10,480 bases of DNA from Treponema sp. (GTDB taxonomy: Bacteria > Spirochaetota > Spirochaetia > Treponematales > Breznakiellaceae): NCBI GenBank assembly GCA_009785045.1, contig WQXC01000058.1, forward strand, positions 1 through 10,480. Direction: 5' to 3'. The notes beneath the pieces were generated by a model. It was not told the origin of the DNA and did no database searches. It saw nothing but the letters and a program-made list of their open reading frames with translations. The stretch's first letter is position 1, and every line of letters begins with the position of its first letter. A program made the translations under genes and the position numbers. Below are positions 1 to 5,564 of this stretch, in pieces.

Positions 1-678
1 AGCTTCAATTATTTTAACTCCAGACGGTACTTCTATTGTGTTTCCCGATAAAGCGCCGCGCAACGATGTAATGTCCATTTTTTGCTTTTTGCTTATAACC
101 GAAAGTTTGTGCGCAGTCTTAACCCCAAGCCCAGCAGGATCCTCCTGCCCAAAGGAAATCAATATTTTTACTTTCTCCGTGTCCCCTGTGCCTGTGCCTT
201 TAGAACCTGCGGTTCGCTGTGTGATGTCTTTTGTAAATTTAATTAATCCCGGATTTGCAATATTCGCTCTCGGTTTTCCCATTTTTTCTGGTATCAATAT
301 ATCAATTAAAAAATCAAACTGTTCGCGAAAATCACCGCCTTCATCGATGCCGATAACAGGTGCTATTTTTTTCCAGCCTAAAAGTTCATCATGCGGAGTT
401 TGAAATCGATCTAAAACAATTAAAGAAAATCTTTCGCTTAAGTTATTAATCCTGATTTCCAGTTCAGGTTTTGTTATACACCACTTGGGATTAAAATTTA
501 AAGAATTATAAATACTTGATAAATCTCTGGTTTGTTCTGTCATAAAAAGAAAAGCTTCTGTTCCAAGAGCGCGTAAATCGCAGGTAAGAGAAATACACCT
601 TGTTAAGTGACCTCCGCCTTTACCTGGCTCGCAGCAGGGTACGATCAATATAGATTTTTTACAATGATTTGTATGCAT
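1..678 (-). CDS. SpsG/PseG-like GT-B protein, partial (C-terminus beyond left edge)
   Basis: An open frame of 226 codons runs from an ATG at 678 to the window edge without a stop. The N-terminus has a glycine-rich loop, KGGGHLTRC (residues 20-28), like the G-x-GH-x-x-RC loop of SpsG/PseG nucleotide-sugar hydrolases and MurG-type GT-B enzymes. IDEGG (111-115) sits where PseG-like proteins have an IDD-type motif. ILISFGQEDP (172-181) resembles the GGxDP start of the second Rossmann domain. Family members hydrolyse or transfer sugars from UDP-linked donors. The reaction here is inferred only at family level. The start overlaps the upstream SpsF gene by 20 bp. A GGAAG lies 11 nt before the ATG, and later starts would delete the glycine loop. 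A GTGTG linker (161-165), encoded by a short ctgtgc repeat, joins the two halves. It is the last visible gene of the minus-strand sugar operon. Confidence 0.72.
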   Translation of the reverse strand, partial: MHTNHCKKSILIVPCCEPGKGGGHLTRCISLTCDLRALGTEAFLFMTEQTRDLSSIYNSLNFNPKWCITKPELEIRINNLSERFSLIVLDRFQTPHDELLGWKKIAPVIGIDEGGDFREQFDFLIDILIPEKMGKPRANIANPGLIKFTKDITQRTAGSKGTGTGDTEKVKILISFGQEDPAGLGVKTAHKLSVISKKQKMDITSLRGALSGNTIEVPSGVKIIEA

Positions 679-1327
679 TAATTATTACACTTCCGTTATA
701 TCGATTTGGTTCATTAATCAACGTTTCATACAATTTAACAGCTTTATCATAATCTTCCTGTGTATCCACTGTCAGGCGAATATCAGGATAACGCCATTGT
801 TCAGGCGCAAAAGGACGATGAAGTTTAAAAAGCTGCGGATTTTTGTAAAGATAAGGGCATACATGCTCGCGTTCAGAAGGAAGCGCTGCTTCATTAGCGG
901 CGCGTAACAATGCTTTGGCGCTGACAGATTCTACTCCGGCTCCGTGAGGGAGTTCCATGAAACCTGCGTAATCGGAATCAAGCGCCGCAGCTTCAGCATT
1001 AATTGTGCAGGCAGCATCAGCAAAAACAAAAGGGTTATCGCCGGTTGCGCGAATAACGCGGGTTATCGAATAATGCCGGATTACCTGGCAATAACGTTCA
1101 AGAACATCATCTTTGGGACCGGCAAAAATTTCAAAACCGCACTTTTGCGCAAGTGGAGTAAAAACAGATAATGAATCTTCAGGGCAGGCAAGAATGCGAA
1201 TGTCCGCAGGGACATTGTTTAGCGCTTCCATTACGCGGAATATAAGCGGTTCTCCGCCAAGCAAAAGTTTTGCTTTTCCCGGCAGCCTGGATGAATCCAG
1301 CCGTGCCTGCAATACAACTGCTGTCAA
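659..1327 (-). CDS. SpsF-type cytidylyltransferase family protein
   Basis: This 222-residue protein is full length for the SpsF/CMP-sugar synthetase-like family (GT-A nucleotidyltransferase fold). The N-terminus VVLQARLDSSRLPGK (4-18) carries the family's QAR-x-x-S-x-RLPGK nucleotide-binding signature. GDNPF (96-100) matches the metal/substrate-binding G-D-x-P loop. REHVCPYLYKNP (153-164) and DIRLTVDT (182-189) are further family blocks. The expected role is to activate an acidic or modified sugar as a nucleotide conjugate. The actual sugar cannot be read from sequence. The start is TTG at 1327, which overlaps the upstream stop in a TTGA arrangement. A GGGAG six bases before it supports this start. 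It is co-transcribed with an SpsG-like gene downstream and a GT2-like and a radical SAM gene upstream. SpsF and SpsG are paired in spore-coat and nonulosonate-type clusters. Confidence 0.88.
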   Translation of the reverse strand: MTAVVLQARLDSSRLPGKAKLLLGGEPLIFRVMEALNNVPADIRILACPEDSLSVFTPLAQKCGFEIFAGPKDDVLERYCQVIRHYSITRVIRATGDNPFVFADAACTINAEAAALDSDYAGFMELPHGAGVESVSAKALLRAANEAALPSEREHVCPYLYKNPQLFKLHRPFAPEQWRYPDIRLTVDTQEDYDKAVKLYETLINEPNRYNGSVIINAYKSL

Positions 1328-2325
1328 TTTTTACTCCCGTTTGAACCCCAGATATTAATTAAAGAGCGGGCATCGCATTTCCATCTGAATTTGTTTTTTA
1401 AAACCCATTTTTTACTTTCTTTAAATTCTTCCCATGCCGAGAAAAAGTCATTTCCTGTTCTGGAAAAGAATGGCGGAAAACAATATAAAGGCAAATGCGC
1501 ATAATCGCCCCGGAATACAGGAGCGAGATTTTTTAAGTAAAAACGCCTGTAGCTGTCATTTAAGGAAAAGTCTTCTCCAGGCAGTTCGTTGTTGTAAGAA
1601 AGTTTTAACTGAAGGCTTACTGCGATTTCTTCTCCCCAAAGATGAGAACGGAAACCAAAATCCATTAATTGCCAGTGTGTGTGATTTATTGTTATATCAT
1701 ATCCGCCTGTTAATATAAAACGTTGTCTGTCATATATTCCAACACCGTCAAATGGATAAAGGCTTGGTTCTCCCTCATTCTGCGGCTCCAGGAAAAACGG
1801 TTTCATTTTTTTATTATGAACAATTGGAGAAACAATAGAGGGGAGAAGTTCATAATTTGAATTAATCATTACAGGTACGGTACAAAGCCTTTTAAATCCA
1901 GATTTTTGTTCGTTATCGCCTTTATCTTCTGAAACTACGCTTAATCTTTCTGCCAGGCGTCTTGCAGTACCACCGGCAATTATTTTCATATCGCTGCGAA
2001 TTACGAAAAACAAGGGACTTTCAATTTCGGAGGCGGCAAGGTTAACCTGTTCGCCAAAGTTTATTTCTTTTTCCGGCAGAATAAAACGCACAAATGGAAA
2101 ACGGGAAGAAAGTTCTTCGATTTCATAGTGCGGAGCGCAGGATTCAATAGAGATGACATTGTCAAATCCGGTTTTCTCAAGATCGCTGAAAAAAGACTTT
2201 CGTGAGCTTTGTCCCGGACGGTTTAAAACAACAGCAGAAATACCCGCGGCTGCAACACGATCTTTGCCTCCTACAGCGGTATAGGAAGTTATTTTTTCGT
2301 TAAAAATTGTAGGTATAGTATTCAT
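1324..2325 (-). CDS. Putative GT2-like glycosyltransferase-fold protein
   Basis: A 333-residue protein of uncertain function. It opens with a Rossmann-like strand, ISAVVLNRPGQ (29-39), followed by an alpha/beta pattern. NFGEQVNLAASEI (89-101) and FFVIRSDMKI (106-115) sit where GT2 enzymes have the N-x-G-x-A-x-N-x-G block and the acidic DxD-like site. GGYD (207-210) followed by the WGEE region (230-233) recalls the GG-F/Y-D and acidic acceptor motifs of GT2 enzymes. No membrane segment is evident. I chose the ATG at 2325: an upstream in-frame extension to 2493 would only re-read the C-terminal SPASM coding region of the preceding gene and shows no family-like sequence. With this start the gene overlaps the upstream gene by 26 bp, which suggests translational coupling. 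The only Shine-Dalgarno candidate, GGAG, is about 16 nt away. The GT2 assignment comes from motif resemblance only and may be too specific. Confidence 0.62.
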   Translation of the reverse strand: MNTIPTIFNEKITSYTAVGGKDRVAAAGISAVVLNRPGQSSRKSFFSDLEKTGFDNVISIESCAPHYEIEELSSRFPFVRFILPEKEINFGEQVNLAASEIESPLFFVIRSDMKIIAGGTARRLAERLSVVSEDKGDNEQKSGFKRLCTVPVMINSNYELLPSIVSPIVHNKKMKPFFLEPQNEGEPSLYPFDGVGIYDRQRFILTGGYDITINHTHWQLMDFGFRSHLWGEEIAVSLQLKLSYNNELPGEDFSLNDSYRRFYLKNLAPVFRGDYAHLPLYCFPPFFSRTGNDFFSAWEEFKESKKWVLKNKFRWKCDARSLINIWGSNGSKN

Positions 2326-3862
2326 CGCAGTCTTTACATAGCTCCGTATAGTTCTTTTTACAATGTTCCAGGTAACGTTTTTCTCCGTTTTTCCAGATGG
2401 TTTCCAGTGAATCCGTAAAAACATTACCAAGGTTTTTATTATTATCTTTAAAAACCTGCATATCTTCTCTGCACAACGGAACAGTTCCGTCAATTAAAAC
2501 TGGAAGATCTCTCATAATATGCCAGCAGCTTTGTCGGATAACAGGCGATATATCCGAAGCCTGTTTTTTATCGATACTGCCGCAGAAATCATCGTACTTT
2601 TGAATGATAATATTTTTTTCGCCGTTAGGAGATTCTTCTTTCCAGTAACGATAGAACTTTTCTGTATCGTCTTCTGAGCCTTTTACCCGTACTGCCTGAA
2701 CATAACAGTCATTTGGAAACAGCTTTAATAATTTTTTTGCACAATCAACAGCTTCGGCAAAACCGGCACCGCGTAATTCTGCATAACGGTTAGGATCGGA
2801 TGAATCAAGCGAGACGATCCATGATAGCGGCGGCAGTGGATTTTTTCTTATTGTTTTATTTTGAATTAAACCGGAACAAAGCGAAGCGCATTTTTCCAAT
2901 TCATCGTTTTTCCAGCCGATACCTGATGTTTCAATTATTAGTGCAAGTTCCGGACGGGAAATAACAGATTCAATAATTTTAATTTTTTCCGGATGAAGGC
3001 TTATTTCGCCCCACAGCGAAAGATCAATTACAGCATCACCGGAAAAATCTATAATTTTATTTAAAAGAGAATTAAACTTTTCGATGTCCATAAAATCCCT
3101 GCGATTTTCTGCATCGGTAAACACTGGATACGGACATATCGAACAGCGCTGCGGACAGCCGCCGTAAACCTGAACAGGGTAGAAGCTTGGCAGCGTTCTT
3201 AGTATTTCCGGCTGTTTCTCTATGAGTTGTTCAATATCGGCGGTACATGGAATTTTTGCGCCTGCAGCATTAATAAAGTTTTTTAGAAGAAATAGGTTTC
3301 GTTTTGAATCGGCGTTAAGGTTAATTCTGTGACAGCGAAGATCGACTGACGAAATCTCGGCTTCGATATCAAATGCATTTATATCTTTCTGGATTACAGA
3401 AAAAAGAATATCTCTTTCCACAGGACCATCATCGTCTCCTAATATTTTTGCAAGAATACCAGCAGTTCCCGGAGAAAGAACTTCAGGAGCAAGACCGTAC
3501 GGCCAGCCGTCGGCATACGAATATTCGGCAGCAAAGCTGGAGTGTCTTTCGGCAACAGCGCCTGCAAGAACCGGGTCAAGGAAGGGACAGTCGGCAAAAG
3601 CAAAATATATGCAGTCAAAGTTTTGCTGGAGCTCCGAGATTTTTTCTAAAAGACTTTTCTTTGTCCAGGAATCTTTTTTTTCAATTTGTATTTCACCAGG
3701 ATACGAGAACTCATCATGCGAAATAAGAAGGATTGATTTTTCCACACCCGGGAACTTTTTTGCATTTTCGACAGATAATTCGACAGCGTTTTTTCCGTTA
3801 TAAACCGGCTCAAATGCATGGCTGGACAGGTTTCCGCCAAATAAAACTAATAGATTTTTCAT
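2300..3862 (-). CDS. Spiro-SPASM radical SAM protein with N-terminal nucleotidyltransferase-like domain
   Basis: This 520-residue protein has three visible parts. Residues 1-200 look like a GT-A/SpsF-type fold: a hydrophobic first strand, an ADCPFLD loop (90-96) like the metal-binding loop of sugar nucleotidyltransferases, and DLRCHRINLNAD (174-185), which resembles the DIRLTVDT block of the SpsF protein in the same operon. Residues 236-243 carry the radical SAM CxxxCxxC cluster (C236, C240, C243), placed after GG as is usual for the family. The C-terminus is a SPASM domain with an LIDGTVPLC strand (456-464) and further cysteines C446, C464, C501, C509 and C512, suited to an auxiliary Fe-S cluster. 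Radical SAM/SPASM enzymes usually modify peptides or sugars by radical chemistry. The substrate is unknown. I recognise the whole architecture as the spirochaete 'spiro-SPASM' family. It is the first gene of the operon and has no Shine-Dalgarno. A promoter -10 sits 8 nt before the ATG. Confidence 0.88.
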   Translation of the reverse strand: MKNLLVLFGGNLSSHAFEPVYNGKNAVELSVENAKKFPGVEKSILLISHDEFSYPGEIQIEKKDSWTKKSLLEKISELQQNFDCIYFAFADCPFLDPVLAGAVAERHSSFAAEYSYADGWPYGLAPEVLSPGTAGILAKILGDDDGPVERDILFSVIQKDINAFDIEAEISSVDLRCHRINLNADSKRNLFLLKNFINAAGAKIPCTADIEQLIEKQPEILRTLPSFYPVQVYGGCPQRCSICPYPVFTDAENRRDFMDIEKFNSLLNKIIDFSGDAVIDLSLWGEISLHPEKIKIIESVISRPELALIIETSGIGWKNDELEKCASLCSGLIQNKTIRKNPLPPLSWIVSLDSSDPNRYAELRGAGFAEAVDCAKKLLKLFPNDCYVQAVRVKGSEDDTEKFYRYWKEESPNGEKNIIIQKYDDFCGSIDKKQASDISPVIRQSCWHIMRDLPVLIDGTVPLCREDMQVFKDNNKNLGNVFTDSLETIWKNGEKRYLEHCKKNYTELCKDCDEYYTYNF

Positions 3863-3870
3863 ATTGTTCT

Positions 3871-3899
3871 ATTATCGGTGAAAAAAGGCGGCTAGTAAA
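3871..3899 (-). promoter_or_regulatory. Predicted promoter of the spiro-SPASM/sugar operon
   Basis: Read on the minus strand, TTTACT (3899-3894, 4 of 6 to TTGACA) is followed after 17 bp by GATAAT (3876-3871, 5 of 6 to TATAAT). The -10 ends 8 nt before the ATG at 3862, so transcription would start at or within a base or two of the start codon. This is a sequence prediction only. Confidence 0.55.
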
Positions 3900-3906
3900 T
3901 GACCGA

Positions 3907-4974
3907 TCAATGGCTGCCCAGAAGACTTATGCGGGCATTTATATAATCCAGCCTGTTATGGTTTAATACAGCGCGATGATACGGCTTTCCGGCTATTCCA
4001 TCGATTTTATAGCTGCCGCGGGTTACAAACTTTTTACTTTTTCCCTGTGTAAACCAGTAAACAAGCGCGATATCTTCGTTTGTCATTTCTATTGCGTTAA
4101 GCCCCTTTCTGCCAAGGGTACACCCTGAATTAAACAAGCAAGGGACAGGAAGTTCATCTCCGTAGAGACTCTGACGGAGCACATCGCGGCGTTCTTTGCG
4201 TTTAAGTTTACTTAATTCTTTTCTAAGGGCGGTAACTTCATTTTCTATTCTACGGCGGTCTTCGGCTGCAGAAGCGGGGTAGTCGCGGCACAATAGTTCA
4301 ATTTCAAATTTGATGTAATCAAAGCGGCCAAGTGATTCAAACAGCGCACGATGAGTATGTCCGATTATCGACAAACAGCGATTTTTTAAAGAAAAAGCAT
4401 ATGCTTCTTTTTCTATCCGGAAGCGTTTAAACGGACTGCGCGAATCAGTAATATTTTTAATACCAAACGGTTTTAGAAAATAACGAATAAATATTCCCAT
4501 CAATCTGTTGAATCTTATATAAATTGCAGACAACTGATGACCATGATATACATATGCCGGAACAATTCCGGTTTGTATTTTTACCGCTGTATGAAGAGGG
4601 TAGGGATAAGAGATATACTTTTTTGACATTAAAAGTTCATCGTGATTACCGATTATTTTGTAGAGCCGGTTATCACCTGCAAAAAGATCAAATACCCTGT
4701 AAAGACCAGTCCATTTCTCTTTGATTTGATCTAGCGAAAAACGAAAGAGTTCTTCGATATCGCCGTTAAGTACCAAAGTCCAGCCGTTTTTAAAATAATA
4801 TTCTTCGAGAATGCAGGTTAGCATTTCTCCGTTATGGTTAAGATCATCCCTGGAACCTGTTCCCATATGGAAATCGCTTATTATAAGGACTTTACCACCC
4901 CCTGATATATCAAGAATGGAGCTATCCGGGAATGATTCTTCGCAAAGACGGTTAATAAATAGTCTATCGGGCAT
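3907..4974 (-). CDS. Calcineurin-like metallophosphoesterase
   Basis: This 355-residue protein has the full set of metallophosphoesterase metal ligands in order: SDFH (D34, H36), GD (71-72), GNHD (109-112), YHGH (143-146) and GHTH (205-208). These bind a two-metal centre that hydrolyses phosphomono- or diesters. The layout resembles LpxH-like and related bacterial enzymes, but the substrate cannot be assigned. No signal peptide or convincing membrane segment is seen, so a cytoplasmic enzyme is likely. Between GHTH and the next conserved-looking strand, FNSGC (281-285), lies a charged, helix-prone insert (about 225-268, rich in E, R and K) that could form a coiled coil. The only plausible in-frame ATG before the catalytic DFH motif is at 4974, immediately next to the 3' end of the upstream tRNA. 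The gene therefore lacks a normal leader. GAAGG inside the tRNA acceptor arm is the only Shine-Dalgarno-like match. Confidence 0.87.
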   Translation of the reverse strand: MPDRLFINRLCEESFPDSSILDISGGGKVLIISDFHMGTGSRDDLNHNGEMLTCILEEYYFKNGWTLVLNGDIEELFRFSLDQIKEKWTGLYRVFDLFAGDNRLYKIIGNHDELLMSKKYISYPYPLHTAVKIQTGIVPAYVYHGHQLSAIYIRFNRLMGIFIRYFLKPFGIKNITDSRSPFKRFRIEKEAYAFSLKNRCLSIIGHTHRALFESLGRFDYIKFEIELLCRDYPASAAEDRRRIENEVTALRKELSKLKRKERRDVLRQSLYGDELPVPCLFNSGCTLGRKGLNAIEMTNEDIALVYWFTQGKSKKFVTRGSYKIDGIAGKPYHRAVLNHNRLDYINARISLLGSH

Positions 4975-5048
4975 TGGGCCTTCAGGGACTTGAACCCCGG
5001 ACCAAGAGATTATGAGTCTCCTGCTCTAACCAACTGAGCTAAGGGCCC
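4975..5048 (-). tRNA. tRNA with CAU anticodon, probably tRNA-Ile2 (lysidine type)
   Basis: The 74-nt minus-strand sequence folds as a standard cloverleaf. It has a 7-bp acceptor with one C6-A67 mismatch, D arm GCTC/GAGC, anticodon stem GGAGA/TCTCT with loop CTCATAA (anticodon CAU), variable region TGGTC, T arm CGGGG/CCCTG around TTCAAGT, and discriminator A. CCA is not encoded. The body (TTAGCTCAGT, GGTTAGAGCAGG, GACTCATAATC, TTGGTC) closely matches my recollection of E. coli tRNA-Ile2. The C4-G69 and C5-G68 pairs that TilS is reported to recognise are present. That favours isoleucine (AUA decoding after lysidine formation) over elongator methionine. Methionine remains possible. The ATG of the metallophosphoesterase begins at the very next base. 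Confidence 0.93.
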
Positions 5049-5059
5049 CTTAATTGTAA

Positions 5060-5088
5060 TTGATAGCAAAAAATGGAAAATCTGTCAA
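5060..5088 (-). promoter_or_regulatory. Predicted promoter of the tRNA (and metallophosphoesterase)
   Basis: On the minus strand a perfect TTGACA (5088-5083) is followed, after exactly 17 bp, by TATCAA (5065-5060, 4 of 6 to TATAAT). The expected start, about 7 bases on, leaves only a short leader of roughly five bases before the tRNA. It lies in the 52-bp gap behind the receiver gene. No hairpin terminator is visible there, so read-through from that gene is also possible. Confidence 0.7.
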
Positions 5089-5100
5089 GAGCTGCGGGGT

Positions 5101-5502
5101 TTAAGCCAGATATTTTTGTATTTTTTTGATTAGTTCATTAATTTCCAGCGGTTTTCCGATATGTTCGTTCATTCCTGCTTCCAAACACTTATCAATATCA
5201 TTCTTTGTAACATTTGCGGTCATGGCTATTATTGGTATTTCTTTTCCCCAGCCTTCCATGGCGCGGATTCTTCTGGTTGTTTCGTATCCGTCCATCCCCG
5301 GCATATTAATATCTGTCAATAAAAGATCGTATTTTTGGGGATTGTCTTCAAACATTACAATTACATCCATACCGTTTCTGGCAAAATTTATGCAGATACC
5401 GGTTTCTTCAAGCATTTTACTGAGAATATCTCTGTTTATTTCGATATCATCTGCGGCTATTATCATTTTACCGGCAAAAATCGGCTTCTTATTTGTTTCC
5501 AA
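5101..5502 (-). CDS. Stand-alone CheY-like response-regulator receiver
   Basis: This 133-residue protein consists of a single receiver domain. It shows the acidic pair D18-D19, the phospho-acceptor D64 in LLTDINMPGMDGYE, the switch threonine T95 in IIAMTAN and the conserved K117 in GKP. No output domain follows. The sequence (DINMPGMDGYE, TANVTKNDIDKCLEAGMNEHIGKP) is closest in style to receivers attached to hybrid histidine kinases or HPt phosphorelays, rather than to the flagellar-switch CheY. It could act as a phosphate shuttle or interact with a partner protein. No kinase gene is present in the window. The start is TTG at 5502, supported by GAGGG six bases upstream and by the spacing of the domain. 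It is divergent from the lipid-transport operon. Confidence 0.92.
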   Translation of the reverse strand: METNKKPIFAGKMIIAADDIEINRDILSKMLEETGICINFARNGMDVIVMFEDNPQKYDLLLTDINMPGMDGYETTRRIRAMEGWGKEIPIIAMTANVTKNDIDKCLEAGMNEHIGKPLEINELIKKIQKYLA

Positions 5503-5523
5503 ACTATACCCTCTGTCAAAAAT

Positions 5524-5552
5524 ACTATATTAAATAACCCAAAAAATGTATA
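5524..5552 (-). promoter_or_regulatory. Predicted promoter of the receiver gene
   Basis: On the minus strand TATACA (5552-5547, 4 of 6 to TTGACA) and TATAGT (5529-5524, 5 of 6 to TATAAT) are separated by 17 bp. Transcription from it would give a leader of about 15 nt containing the GAGGG ribosome-binding site at 5513-5509. Its -35 overlaps the -10 of the divergent permease promoter. Confidence 0.45.
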
Positions 5553-5556
5553 TAAT
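5528..5556 (+). promoter_or_regulatory. Predicted promoter of the Mla-like operon
   Basis: A perfect TATAAT lies at 5551-5556. The hexamer 17 bp upstream (TATTAA, 5528-5533) is a poor -35. The -10 ends 8 nt before the ATG at 5565, so the mRNA would begin at about the start codon. No Shine-Dalgarno-like purine run is present between them. The weak -35 suggests an activator, or a different sigma context. Confidence 0.5.
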
Positions 5557-5564
5557 TAAAGTAT

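Noticed and set aside
38..403. Plus-strand open frame of 121 codons
   Set aside because: It is antisense to the SpsG-like frame, which is open for 226 codons with recognisable motifs. The plus-strand translation shows no family features.
2326..2493. Extension of the GT2-like gene to an upstream ATG at 2493
   Set aside because: The extra 56 residues only re-read the SPASM coding region of the upstream gene in another frame, would overlap it by 194 bp and look non-protein-like.
3646..3966. Several short plus- and minus-strand open frames within and beside the spiro-SPASM and metallophosphoesterase genes
   Set aside because: They are in other frames of well-supported genes, have no recognisable motifs and no supporting ribosome-binding sites.
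5514..5519. Minus-strand TTGACA as the receiver-gene -35
   Set aside because: At 17-bp spacing the following hexamer is ACAAAT inside the coding region. The nearby TATAGT is only 5 bp away, so this TTGACA is probably chance.
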